From: CAJQND01 sp051010055
GTDB lineage: Bacteria; Pseudomonadota; Alphaproteobacteria; Rhizobiales; CAJQND01
Direction: 5' to 3'
DNA length: 6,766 nt
NCBI GenBank assembly: GCA_051010055.1
Contig: JBPCVY010000285.1
Span: 1-6,766 of the forward strand
Under the pieces are notes generated by a model. That model worked only from the letters and a program-made list of their open reading frames with translations. It did no database searches and had not been told where the DNA came from. The translations under genes and the position numbers were made by a program. This document shows, in pieces, positions 1 through 6,570 of the stretch (position 1 is the first letter of the stretch; each line of letters opens with the position of its first letter).

Positions 1-171
1 GTCCGACATCACATTGCGCACCGACGCCGGCGACAGGTTTACCGGCAGCGAGCGCGACAAAGTGCGCGAGCCGACAGGTTCGCCCGTTTCAAGATACGCC
101 TCAACCAAGTGGCGGAAAATTTCGCGAGACCGGCGGTCGAGTCCAGCAACTCCCGTGAACCGCTTATCCAT
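1..171 (-). CDS. hrcA: Heat-inducible transcription repressor HrcA, N-terminal part (cut by window edge)
   Basis: Reading leftwards from an ATG at 171-169, 57 codons run open to the window edge. The product begins MDKRFTGVAGLDRRSREIF and continues through LVEAYLETGEPVGSRTLSR to LSPASVRNVMSD. This is the N-terminal winged-helix DNA-binding region of HrcA; the ETGEPVGSRTLSR and SPASVRNVM segments are family hallmarks. HrcA represses class I heat-shock operons such as groESL by binding CIRCE elements and is matured by GroEL. The complete protein is normally about 340-360 residues, so roughly the first sixth is present. The ATG is chosen because the HrcA-like sequence starts just after it. The only other possible start before the upstream in-frame stop (217-219) is a TTG at 183-181, in unconserved sequence. 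No strong Shine-Dalgarno precedes the ATG. The gene is divergent from rph, an arrangement common in Hyphomicrobiales. I see no CIRCE inverted repeat in the shared gap. Confidence 0.93.
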   Translation of the reverse strand, partial: MDKRFTGVAGLDRRSREIFRHLVEAYLETGEPVGSRTLSRSLPVNLSPASVRNVMSD

Positions 172-213
172 GATGAATGCCAATCTGTACCAAAACTATG
201 TTCCCACAGTCAG

Positions 214-242
214 AATTTAGGGGTGACACTGTTCCGGGTCAA
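214..242 (-). promoter_or_regulatory. Predicted sigma-70-type promoter for hrcA
   Basis: On the minus strand, TTGACC (242-237) and TAAATT (219-214) are separated by exactly 17 bases. They match the housekeeping -35 and -10 consensus at 5 of 6 and 4 of 6 positions. Transcription would start near 207, giving a leader of about 35 bases before the hrcA ATG at 171. This is the best promoter-like pair in the hrcA-rph gap. It is a motif reading only, with no start-site evidence. Confidence 0.5.
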
Positions 243-251
243 TAATCGAGC

Positions 252-280
252 TTGAGCGCATTTGCGCCAAAGGGTAGGGT
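252..280 (+). promoter_or_regulatory. Weak candidate promoter for the rph operon
   Basis: TTGAGC (252-257) and TAGGGT (275-280) are 17 bases apart on the plus strand, about 45 bases before the rph start. The -10 box is poor, keeping only the TA and final T of the consensus. A second, weaker pair is TTGCGC (262-267) with CACAAA (285-290). The rph operon must be transcribed from this gap or from further upstream, but the sequence does not single out one promoter. Confidence 0.28.
256..267. repeat. Short inverted repeat GCGCA-TT-TGCGC between divergent promoters
   Basis: Two perfect 5-base arms separated by TT lie in the hrcA-rph gap, inside the spacer of the weak plus-strand promoter and about 14 bases behind the hrcA -35 box. 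A regulator site or chance palindrome are both possible. It is far too short and too different to be a CIRCE element. Confidence 0.3.
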
Positions 281-325
281 CCGCCACAAATTTTGTTCAT
301 AAATCCCTGAAACCGGAACCAGCGT

Positions 326-1039
326 ATGCGACCCACAAATCGTCAACCCGAAGACATTCGGCCTGTAACTCTTGAGCGCGGCTATGCCAAACATGCGGAA
401 GGCTCTTGCCTTATTCGTTGTGGCGACACCCATGTGCTGTGCACCGCAAGCCTTGAAGAGCGGGTGCCGCCCTGGTTGCGTGGCGGGGGAACTGGTTGGG
501 TAACCGCTGAATACGGTATGCTGCCACGCTCAACCGGCAGCCGTATGCGGCGCGAGGCTGCTGCTGGCAAACAATCAGGACGCACCCAGGAAATTCAGCG
601 CCTTATCGGGCGTTCGCTGCGCGCGGTCGTTGATCTCAAGAAACTTGGTGAGCGTCAGATTTCCATCGATTGTGATGTGATCCAGGCTGATGGCGGTACA
701 CGCACTGCGTCAATCACTGGCGCCTGGGTTGCCTTGCACGATTGCATAGCGTGGATGGATGCCCGTGAGATGCTGAAAGAGAACCCGCTTTTGGACAATG
801 TTGCCGCCATCAGCTGCGGCATATACCGTAACGCGCCGGTTTGCGACTTGGATTATGCAGAAGATTCAGAAGCTGATACGGATGTCAACTTTGTTATGAC
901 CGGGGCAGGCGGTATTGTTGAGATACAGGGAACCGCTGAAAAAGATCCGTTCACCGAAGAGCAGTTTCTTGAGCTGATGAGTATGGCGAAAAACGGTATC
1001 GGCCGCCTCGTCGATTTGCAGAAAACCGCGGTGGCCTGA
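326..1039 (+). CDS. rph: Ribonuclease PH
   Basis: The 237-residue product is a full-length RNase PH, a phosphate-dependent 3'-5' exoribonuclease that trims tRNA precursor 3' ends and takes part in rRNA and RNA turnover. It works as a hexamer in the cytoplasm. The family signature is nearly unbroken: VLCTASLEERVPPWLRG (37-53), WVTAEYGMLPRST (58-70), GKQSGRTQEIQRLIGRSLRA (81-100), with Arg86 in the phosphate-binding position, and ADGGTRTASITGAWVALHD (121-139), with Gly124-Arg126 as the second phosphate contact. The acidic active-site cluster DLDYAEDSEADTD lies at 174-186. The ATG at 326 is chosen because the product starts MRPTNRQPEDIRPV, matching the usual MRPxGRxxDxLRPV start, and GGAA lies 7 bases upstream. 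It is the first gene of a rightward operon; the VOC gene follows after 19 bases. Nothing is missing from the active site. Confidence 0.97.
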   Translation: MRPTNRQPEDIRPVTLERGYAKHAEGSCLIRCGDTHVLCTASLEERVPPWLRGGGTGWVTAEYGMLPRSTGSRMRREAAAGKQSGRTQEIQRLIGRSLRAVVDLKKLGERQISIDCDVIQADGGTRTASITGAWVALHDCIAWMDAREMLKENPLLDNVAAISCGIYRNAPVCDLDYAEDSEADTDVNFVMTGAGGIVEIQGTAEKDPFTEEQFLELMSMAKNGIGRLVDLQKTAVA

Positions 1040-1058
1040 AGTCTGTGCGAGGTTCGAA

Positions 1059-1475
1059 ATGAAGCTCCACCAAGTTCTTGAGACGGTTTTGTACGCGGAT
1101 AACCTTGATGTGGCGAAGGAATTCTACATCGGCGTGCTTGGTCTCGAACTTGCTCAGGAACAACCGGGCCGGTACGTGTTCTTCAAGCTGAAGCGGTAAA
1201 GGTTGCTGCTGTTCGATCCCGTGCTTTCAGCGGCGCAATCTGTTTCAGTCAGCTCGCCAGTTCCGCCGCATGGCGCAAGCGGTGAGGGCCATGTTTGCTT
1301 TGAAGTGAGCCCAGAAGAACTGGACGGTTGGAAAGCGTGCCTGAAGCAGCACGGGGTTGAGATTGAATCTGAAGTCAGTTGGCCGGCGCCGCGCAGTGGC
1401 CGGTCCATTTATTTCCGCGACCCGGCGGGCAACTCGCTGGAGTTTGCCGAGGCGCGCATTTGGGGATTTGAGTAG
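1059..1475 (+). pseudogene. VOC/glyoxalase-fold metalloenzyme-like gene with an in-frame stop at codon 47
   Basis: From the ATG at 1059, preceded by GAGG with 6-base spacing, the frame gives 46 residues beginning MKLHQVLETVLYADNLDVAK and then a TAA at 1197-1199. The same frame continues without a shift into LLLFDP (1203-1220), VPPHGASGEGHVCFEV, and GRSIYFRDPAGNSLEFAEARIWG, ending at TAG 1473-1475. Read through the stop, it is 138 residues, the normal length for a single-chain VOC (glyoxalase/bleomycin-resistance) protein. Candidate metal ligands are His4, His78 and Glu128. The TAA falls in the first of the two beta-alpha-beta-beta-beta modules, at a site where a C-to-T change in CAA (Gln) would be enough. 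Neither fragment should fold into the enzyme alone. The substrate is unknown. A true nonsense mutation, a sequencing or assembly error, or weak restart at TTG 1203 remain possible; nonsense or error is likelier. Confidence 0.82.
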
Positions 1476-2098
1476 TGGTGCGCAAGTTCGAAAGCGAAAA
1501 GCTTGTTGTTGCCAGCCACAATGCAGGAAAGGTGCGGGAAATTGGCGACTTGCTAAAACCCCTTGGCATTAGCGCCGTCTCTGCCGGTGAACTCGGACTG
1601 CCAGAACCGGAAGAAACCGAAGACACCTTTGTCGGCAATGCCCGCCTGAAAGCGCTGGCTGCGGCAAAAGCATCCGGACTGCCCGCGCTTTCTGATGATA
1701 GCGGCCTGGCAGTCGATGCTCTTGATGGTAAGCCGGGTATTCATTCAGCCCGCTGGGCAGGGCCAGACAGGGATTTTTCTGTGGCCATGAAAAAAGTTGA
1801 GGCCGCGTTGCAGGGAAGGGGTGCTGATGAGCCGTCCCAGCGGCGGGCCCATTTCGTTTGCGCATTGTGCCTTGCCTGGCCTGATGGCCACACAGATGTT
1901 TTTGAAGGCCGTGTTTCTGGAGCGCTTGTCTGGCCGCCGCGCGGCACACACGGGTTTGGCTACGACCCGGTTTTTCAGGCGGATGGTTATGAAATCACTT
2001 TCGGCGAAATGGAGCCGGATGCCAAACATGCCATTTCCCACCGGGCGGACGCATTTGCGAAAATGCTAAAGGGCGCGTTTAGCGATGGGCAAAGCTGA
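1475..2098 (+). CDS. rdgB: XTP/dITP pyrophosphatase (non-canonical purine NTPase), RdgB/HAM1 family
   Basis: The 207-residue product hydrolyses dITP, XTP and ITP to monophosphates plus pyrophosphate, keeping deaminated purines out of DNA and RNA. Family motifs are all present: VVASHNAGKVREI (11-23) for nucleotide binding, ETEDTFVGNARLKA (47-60), LSDDSGLAVDAL (72-83) with Asp75 as the likely catalytic metal-binding Asp, GIHSARWAG (88-96), THGFGYDPVF (158-167) for base recognition, and AISHRADAF (186-194). Length is typical. The start is GTG at 1475, sharing one base with the TAG of the VOC gene; a second GTG at 1478 is equally possible. GGGGA at 1462-1466 provides a Shine-Dalgarno with 8-base spacing. 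The close stop-start overlap suggests it was once translationally coupled to the VOC gene, but its own ribosome site should allow independent initiation. Its 3' end overlaps hemW by 14 bases. Confidence 0.95.
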   Translation: MVRKFESEKLVVASHNAGKVREIGDLLKPLGISAVSAGELGLPEPEETEDTFVGNARLKALAAAKASGLPALSDDSGLAVDALDGKPGIHSARWAGPDRDFSVAMKKVEAALQGRGADEPSQRRAHFVCALCLAWPDGHTDVFEGRVSGALVWPPRGTHGFGYDPVFQADGYEITFGEMEPDAKHAISHRADAFAKMLKGAFSDGQS

Positions 2099-3245
2099 AC
2101 CTTTCGGCATCTATGTGCACTGGCCATTTTGCCTGGCCAAGTGCCCTTATTGCGACTTTAACTCTCACGTGCGCCATGAAGGGGTTGATGAGCAGCGGTT
2201 CGTCTCAGCACTTGTGCGTGAGCTTGACTGGTTTTTCGCCTTAACGGTTGGGCGGGAGGTGAGCAGCATCTTTTTCGGAGGCGGCACCCCCTCGCTCATG
2301 AGCCCGCAAGCGGTGGCTCAGGTTTTGGATGGCATTTCCGCGCGCTATCAGGTGCGGGATGATGCGGAAGTTACCCTTGAGGCAAATCCTACAAGTGTGG
2401 AGGCAAAGAACTTTGCCGGATACCGTTCCGCCGGCGTTAACCGGGTCTCGGTGGGTGTTCAGTCTCTTGATGATAGCGCGCTTAAGAAACTTGGCCGCCA
2501 GCATACGGCCTCAGAAGCGCTGAAAGCTTTCCGGCTTGCGGCAAAAACATTCCCGCGTGTGTCGTTTGACATGATTTACGCCCGCCCCGGCCAAACGGTG
2601 GCTGAATGGAAGGGCGAACTTGGCCGCGCATTAACGGAGCAACAGGGCCACATGTCGCTCTATCAACTCACCATTGAACCGGACACACAGTTTGAAAAGC
2701 TTTATCGCTCGGGAAAACTGCACATTCCTGACGAAGATGCATCCCTTGCGCTTTATGACGTGACACAAGAAATGACGGCCGGTGCCGGACTTGCCGCTTA
2801 CGAAGTTTCAAACCACGCCTATAAGGGCCATGAATCCCGCCACAACACTCTCTACTGGCAATATGGGGAATATGCAGGGCTAGGCCCCGGCGCCCATTCG
2901 CGAATTTCCCTTGCCGATGGCGTGCGTATGGCTATCGACACGGTGAAGCATCCTGAAACATGGGCAAGACAGGTCGAGGAAGAAGGTTCCGGCGCGCACG
3001 AGCAGGCTCAGCTTTCACCAAAAGAGCAGGGCGAGGAATATGTGATGATGGGTTTGCGGCTTTCAGGCGGCATTGACCTCCAGCGCTACGAAACTCTTGC
3101 CGGTGAAAAACTGCCTGTCGGCCGCATTGACCTGCTTGAGGCAGAAGGGCTTGCCGTCAGGTCAGGCACGCCAGCACGAATTATGACAACGCAAAAAGGT
3201 CGGCGGGTTTTGAACGCGGTCACCGTATTTCTATGCAACGGTTGA
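2085..3245 (+). CDS. hemW: Heme chaperone HemW (radical-SAM family, formerly misnamed coproporphyrinogen III oxidase-like)
   Basis: The 386-residue product carries the radical-SAM iron-sulfur motif CLAKCPYCDF (Cys16, Cys20, Cys23) directly after IYVHWPF, the SAM-binding FFGGGTPSL (63-71), VTLEANPTS (96-104), NRVSVGVQSLDD (119-130), YEVSNHA (239-245) and the HemW-type HNTLYWQYGEYAGLGPGAHSR segment (253-273). HemW proteins bind heme and deliver it to respiratory proteins; despite the name history they lack coproporphyrinogen dehydrogenase activity. CPYCDFNSH and HNxxYW favour HemW over HemN, as does a length near 380-390 residues. The C-terminal winged-helix-like part ends GRRVLNAVTVFL, as usual. 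The ATG at 2085 lies inside the end of rdgB (14-base overlap), so translation is probably coupled. This is the last gene of the rightward operon; the convergent olsB-like gene ends 23 bases later. Confidence 0.95.
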   Translation: MGKAEPFGIYVHWPFCLAKCPYCDFNSHVRHEGVDEQRFVSALVRELDWFFALTVGREVSSIFFGGGTPSLMSPQAVAQVLDGISARYQVRDDAEVTLEANPTSVEAKNFAGYRSAGVNRVSVGVQSLDDSALKKLGRQHTASEALKAFRLAAKTFPRVSFDMIYARPGQTVAEWKGELGRALTEQQGHMSLYQLTIEPDTQFEKLYRSGKLHIPDEDASLALYDVTQEMTAGAGLAAYEVSNHAYKGHESRHNTLYWQYGEYAGLGPGAHSRISLADGVRMAIDTVKHPETWARQVEEEGSGAHEQAQLSPKEQGEEYVMMGLRLSGGIDLQRYETLAGEKLPVGRIDLLEAEGLAVRSGTPARIMTTQKGRRVLNAVTVFLCNG

Positions 3246-3268
3246 GGGATATTCCGGGTTGCCTCGGT

Positions 3269-4117
3269 CTAAATGCATTTGAGAACCTGGGGTTTACCCT
3301 TTCCAGCCATTTCATCAGGTGCGCCGAAATATTCAAAATAGCGTGGGTTTATGTGCGCCACAGGCAAAATGATGAACACATCGGTTGTGTTGAACTGGTA
3401 GTCGACAACTGCGCCTGAACCCACACGCGCACCAAGCCTGAGATAGCCCTTTATGAGGGGCGGCAGGCTCTTGAAGGCAGCGCGCATATCGATTTCGCTG
3501 GCGGGGATGATATTCATTTCAACAAACTGTTCTTGATGGGCCCGTGCGCGCCAGTTTTGATCGGCGAGATGATTGTGGTGCAGGTAAGAAAGCGCCTGGG
3601 AAAGGGCGCCGGTGTCGGTGCCTTCAAGGCTGGCGCATCCGAACATGACGTCGAAACTGTTGAGCCGGACATAGTTCCAGATGCCTTGCCAAAGCAGTTC
3701 AACAACCGGCTTGGTGCGCCAGGGCTTCAGAACGCACGAGCGGCCCAGCTCGATGAACCTGAACTCACAATGAGCCTCCAGCAGGGGAGCGATGTCAAAC
3801 TCTCCTTGGGTGTAAAACCCGTGCCGTGCTTCGGCTACGTCTTGGCGCAACAGTCGGTAAGTGCCAACCACCTCACCCCCATCGCTCACCAGCAAATGGT
3901 CGCAGATTTCGTCAAAGCCGTCCAAATCCATACCGACTGCCAGTGCAACCGTATCCGGCTTTGCCTTTAGTTCTTCATGGAAAACTTTGTAGCGGAGCTT
4001 TTGACAAGCAGCGATTTCCTGCGCACTCATGGCAAGCCTGACATCCAGCCCGCCGCGGGTGGCAAGAAGGCTATAAGGTTGCCGGTTTTCAGAACGAACG
4101 CTGTTTGCAAAATTCAT
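3269..4117 (-). CDS. olsB: OlsB-family GNAT acyltransferase (L-ornithine N-alpha-acyltransferase, ornithine lipid synthesis)
   Basis: The 282-residue product matches the Acetyltransf_5/OlsB branch of the GNAT fold. Visible segments are LRYKVFHEE (41-49), DLDGFDEICDHLLV (64-77), VVGTYRLLR (83-91), GFYTQGEFDI (100-109), ELGRSCVLKPWRTKPVVELLW (123-143), DVMFGCASLEGTD (156-168), YLHHNHLA (178-185), LPPLIKGYLRLGA (218-230) and DVFIILPVAHINPRY (246-260). OlsB attaches a 3-hydroxyacyl chain from acyl carrier protein to ornithine, making lyso-ornithine lipid, which OlsA then acylates; no olsA lies in this window. The start is ATG 4117-4115, with AGGAGGGG 9 bases upstream. The frame stays open up to 4255, but that extension overlaps the kinase gene and has no conserved sequence. 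It lies 88 bases downstream of the kinase gene on the same strand. Family assignment is firm. The exact substrate is inferred: some relatives acylate other amino acids, such as glutamine or lysine. Confidence 0.85.
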   Translation of the reverse strand: MNFANSVRSENRQPYSLLATRGGLDVRLAMSAQEIAACQKLRYKVFHEELKAKPDTVALAVGMDLDGFDEICDHLLVSDGGEVVGTYRLLRQDVAEARHGFYTQGEFDIAPLLEAHCEFRFIELGRSCVLKPWRTKPVVELLWQGIWNYVRLNSFDVMFGCASLEGTDTGALSQALSYLHHNHLADQNWRARAHQEQFVEMNIIPASEIDMRAAFKSLPPLIKGYLRLGARVGSGAVVDYQFNTTDVFIILPVAHINPRYFEYFGAPDEMAGKGKPQVLKCI

Positions 4118-4123
4118 TGCAAC

Positions 4124-4131
4124 ATTCCCCT
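4124..4131 (-). promoter_or_regulatory. Strong Shine-Dalgarno of olsB
   Basis: On the minus strand, AGGAGGGG begins 17 bases before the ATG at 4117. It is the strongest ribosome-binding site in the window and decides the start of olsB against the longer upstream open frame. Confidence 0.75.
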
Positions 4132-4142
4132 CCTGGGTTGAA

Positions 4143-4148
4143 ATTGTA
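4143..4148 (-). promoter_or_regulatory. Candidate -10 box of an olsB promoter
   Basis: TACAAT on the minus strand (4148-4143) matches the -10 consensus at 5 of 6 positions. It would start transcription near 4136, about 19 bases before the olsB ATG and just ahead of its Shine-Dalgarno. The -35 region is poor: TCGTCG at 17-base spacing, or TTCGTC at 18. An activated or weak promoter is possible, with read-through from the kinase gene as the alternative source of transcript. Confidence 0.35.
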
Positions 4149-4205
4149 GCCTGTTTAAGGGGTTTCGACGAATGTTCTGTGACGGTAAAGCTCTGTTCTA
4201 ACCCG

Positions 4206-6449
4206 TTACTTTTCCATAACTTTTTCGAGAGCTTCTGAAAGCTCGCCGGCATCAAATGGTTTTGCCAGGTAACCGTTCATACCGGCATCCAGGCACGCTT
4301 GACGGTCTTCTTCAAGGGCGTTGGCGGTAAGCGCGATTATCGGAACCGAGGCGGCCGGATTTTCCAGGGCGCGAATAGCCTGGGTTGCTGCAAGCCCATC
4401 CATGTAGGGCATCTGAACATCCATCAAGACAACATCAGGAGTATGCTCGGCGGTTTCAACGATTGCCAATGCCTGCTTGCCATCCGGAGCGCGGGTTACC
4501 TGATGGCCAGCTTTCTCCAGTATTTTTACCGCCAGTTTTGCATTGACCTCATTGTCTTCAGCCAGGAGCACATTCAGGGCAAGTGCCCGCCCACCAGATT
4601 GGGTCCGCTTCAGTTTTGGCGGCTCCGCAAGTGCTGCTGTCTTGGCCATCCGCCCGCCGGCAGCATCCGACAGTTCACGTATGAAGGTTTGCAGGCGCAC
4701 CGGCGTAATCATGTAGCCGGCAAACCCGCGCGCGAGAACCGCATTCAGGTTGCCACGCTGGTGCGGCGCCAGAACGAGAAAATGGCGCCCGTTGGACATG
4801 GTACCTGCGGTTATCTCATCGGCAATTTCAATGCCACACAACTGGTCGGTGAAGAGCATTGTTTTGACAAGCTCATGGTGGCGCTCAATGGTTTCGGCAT
4901 ATTGCACCTTCGCGCCGAGCGCCTGCAGGTAGGCCGCCAGGCAACGAAGCGTTGCCGGTTTCAAGCCCGACAACAGAACCGAGCGGCCTTTGAGTGGGGC
5001 AGATTCGGTTGGTGGCTCAAGCGATTTTGTGGGCACTCTCAGGCTGAATGAGAATGTTGAGCCCTTGTCAGGTTCGGTTTCAACCGTAATCCGGCTATTC
5101 ATCATTTTCACCAGCTTTTGGGAAATTGAAAGCCCAAGCCCGGTGCCGCCGAATTTCCTGTCGTGGCCGCTGTCGGCCTGGGTAAACATATCGAAAACGT
5201 GGGCGGCCTCTTCGGCACTCATGCCGATGCCAGAATCGGAAACCGAAAAAATGACCTCCGTTGAGCTTAGTTCCGTGGCGCCCATACTAATCGATATGAC
5301 GATGCCGCCCTTTGAGGTGAATTTCACCGCGTTGCCGGCAAGGTTCATCAACACCTGACGCAACCGCGCCTCATCGCCATGAAAAACATAACCGCTGCGC
5401 GGGTCCACATAGCAAGCAATGTCGATGCCTTTTCCCTGGGCGCGCGGGCTCAGCAGCTCGCAAAGATTTTCGGTCATGGAAACCAGGTTGAACGGTTCTT
5501 CCTTCAGCTCCATGTGGCCGGCTTCGATTTTTGAAAAATCGAGTATGTCATCGATGAGCGCCAATAGATTCTTACCCGACGCTTCAACTGCATCTGTGTA
5601 AGACATTTGTTCCTGGGTAAGGTGGGTGTCTTTCAACAGGCCAATCATGCCGAGCACGCCGTTCATCGGGGTGCGAATTTCGTGGCTCATGGTGGCCAGG
5701 AAATCAGATTTGGCGCGGCTTGCGGTTTCGGCCTGGTTGCGTGCTTCTTGAAGCGCTCGCATGGTTGCCTTGAGCTGGGTGATATCGCGCCCGGTGCTTT
5801 GGATTTCGCTTACCGAACCGTCAGCGCCGCCCAGAGCAATGTCCTCCCACAATACCCAACGCAAGCCGGATGGGGTTGAGATGCGTTGCTCATAAGCGTG
5901 CCGCTTACCGGGGCGGGCGAGACTTGCCGCGGCGATATCCCGTTCCCCGTCGACAATTTCCAGCTGAAGCGGCTTGCCATTTACTGCTTCGGGAGGTTCG
6001 CCGAGGAGGGCGGAAACGGCCTGGTTTGCGTATGTCACGATGTTGTCCGGGGTGCGCCGGACAATCATGTCTGCCTGAGTATCCACAAGGCTGCGCAAGC
6101 GTGTGAGTGATGCGGTGAGTTTGGCGTTTTCATCCGATAGTGCGGTAGTGCGCTGGTACGCCATAACCAGCGCAGCGCTGGCGCCTGCGCCGCACAGGGT
6201 TGAAAGTAAAAGCGTAACCAAATTGCCGGCGCCATGGATAGTCATCGAGAACAGGGTCATTCCCGCAAGCACCAGACCGGCGAGCGCGCACACCAGCAAA
6301 GCGCCCAACAGGGTGGCATCGGCCAACGCCAATTTCTTGTCCGGGCGCCAGCCGGCCAGATCGGAGAGTTTGGCTGGTGGTTTCGGTTTCAGCATGCCAA
6401 TTCCCCTGACGCGTTGAGGGGAGCCATGCTTTAAAGCTTGTTCCGACAT
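4206..6449 (-). CDS. Membrane-anchored PAS hybrid sensor histidine kinase with degenerate and intact receiver domains
   Basis: Numbering here starts at the TTG at 6461, giving 751 residues. Two membrane segments (about 48-71 and 80-101) are joined by a very short loop, so there is no periplasmic sensor domain. A linker and a PAS domain (about 121-230, ending IQSTGRDITQLK) follow. HisKA contains FLATMSHEIRTPMNG with His260. The ATPase domain shows NLAGNAVKF (Asn377), DSGIGM (Asp409) and FGGTGLGL (437-444). Residues about 490-600 look like a receiver that lost its acidic pocket and phospho-Asp. The last domain (630-751) is an intact receiver: AEDN (634-637), acceptor Asp681 in LMDVQMP, Thr712 and Lys734. 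The HPt domain is absent, so phosphate must leave through a separate protein. The start is uncertain: ATG 6449 (residue 5, GAGAA upstream) is used here, but ATG 6395 (residue 23) has a better AGGGGAA site and keeps both membrane segments. Signal and targets are unknown. Confidence 0.92.
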   Translation of the reverse strand: MSEQALKHGSPQRVRGIGMLKPKPPAKLSDLAGWRPDKKLALADATLLGALLVCALAGLVLAGMTLFSMTIHGAGNLVTLLLSTLCGAGASAALVMAYQRTTALSDENAKLTASLTRLRSLVDTQADMIVRRTPDNIVTYANQAVSALLGEPPEAVNGKPLQLEIVDGERDIAAASLARPGKRHAYEQRISTPSGLRWVLWEDIALGGADGSVSEIQSTGRDITQLKATMRALQEARNQAETASRAKSDFLATMSHEIRTPMNGVLGMIGLLKDTHLTQEQMSYTDAVEASGKNLLALIDDILDFSKIEAGHMELKEEPFNLVSMTENLCELLSPRAQGKGIDIACYVDPRSGYVFHGDEARLRQVLMNLAGNAVKFTSKGGIVISISMGATELSSTEVIFSVSDSGIGMSAEEAAHVFDMFTQADSGHDRKFGGTGLGLSISQKLVKMMNSRITVETEPDKGSTFSFSLRVPTKSLEPPTESAPLKGRSVLLSGLKPATLRCLAAYLQALGAKVQYAETIERHHELVKTMLFTDQLCGIEIADEITAGTMSNGRHFLVLAPHQRGNLNAVLARGFAGYMITPVRLQTFIRELSDAAGGRMAKTAALAEPPKLKRTQSGGRALALNVLLAEDNEVNAKLAVKILEKAGHQVTRAPDGKQALAIVETAEHTPDVVLMDVQMPYMDGLAATQAIRALENPAASVPIIALTANALEEDRQACLDAGMNGYLAKPFDAGELSEALEKVMEK

Positions 6450-6548
6450 CGGTGTTCTCAAATGGCAATTCCCGCCAACTGCACCATCGCACTTCGTGCT
6501 TTAGAAAACCTTACCCCTTTTGCTGGAAAATTTCACCTTGGCTATAAA

Positions 6549-6565
6549 AATTTGCCAGGAATTTG
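6549..6565. repeat. Tandem AATTTG repeat, 11-base period, upstream of the kinase gene
   Basis: AATTTG occurs at 6549-6554 and 6560-6565, exactly one helical turn apart. The wider 11-base units, AATTTGCCAGG and AATTTGGAGGG, agree at 8 positions. On the minus strand the repeats lie just upstream of TATAGC (6546-6541), a possible -10 box for the kinase gene with no good -35 box. This geometry resembles activator sites, but the repeats are short and could be chance. Confidence 0.3.
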
Positions 6566-6570
6566 GAGGG

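Noticed and set aside
1203..1475. Independent 90-residue gene starting at TTG 1203
   Set aside because: It is the in-frame remainder of the VOC gene and lacks the first half of module 1. The TTG is better read as an internal Leu, although restart cannot be excluded.
4173..4199. Repeated TGTTCT (4173-4178 and 4194-4199), considered as a Pho box before olsB
   Set aside because: A Pho box has CTGTCAT-like units 11 bases apart. Here CTGT units are 16 bases apart and the rest does not match.
4118..4255. 46-codon upstream extension of the olsB frame overlapping the kinase gene
   Set aside because: The conserved family sequence and a strong AGGAGGGG site point to ATG 4117. The extension overlaps the receiver-domain coding sequence by 50 bases and has no family similarity.
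4299..5051. 250-codon plus-strand open frame opposite the kinase gene
   Set aside because: The minus strand encodes clear kinase and receiver motifs over the same bases. The plus-strand translation shows no recognisable domain and is a shadow frame.
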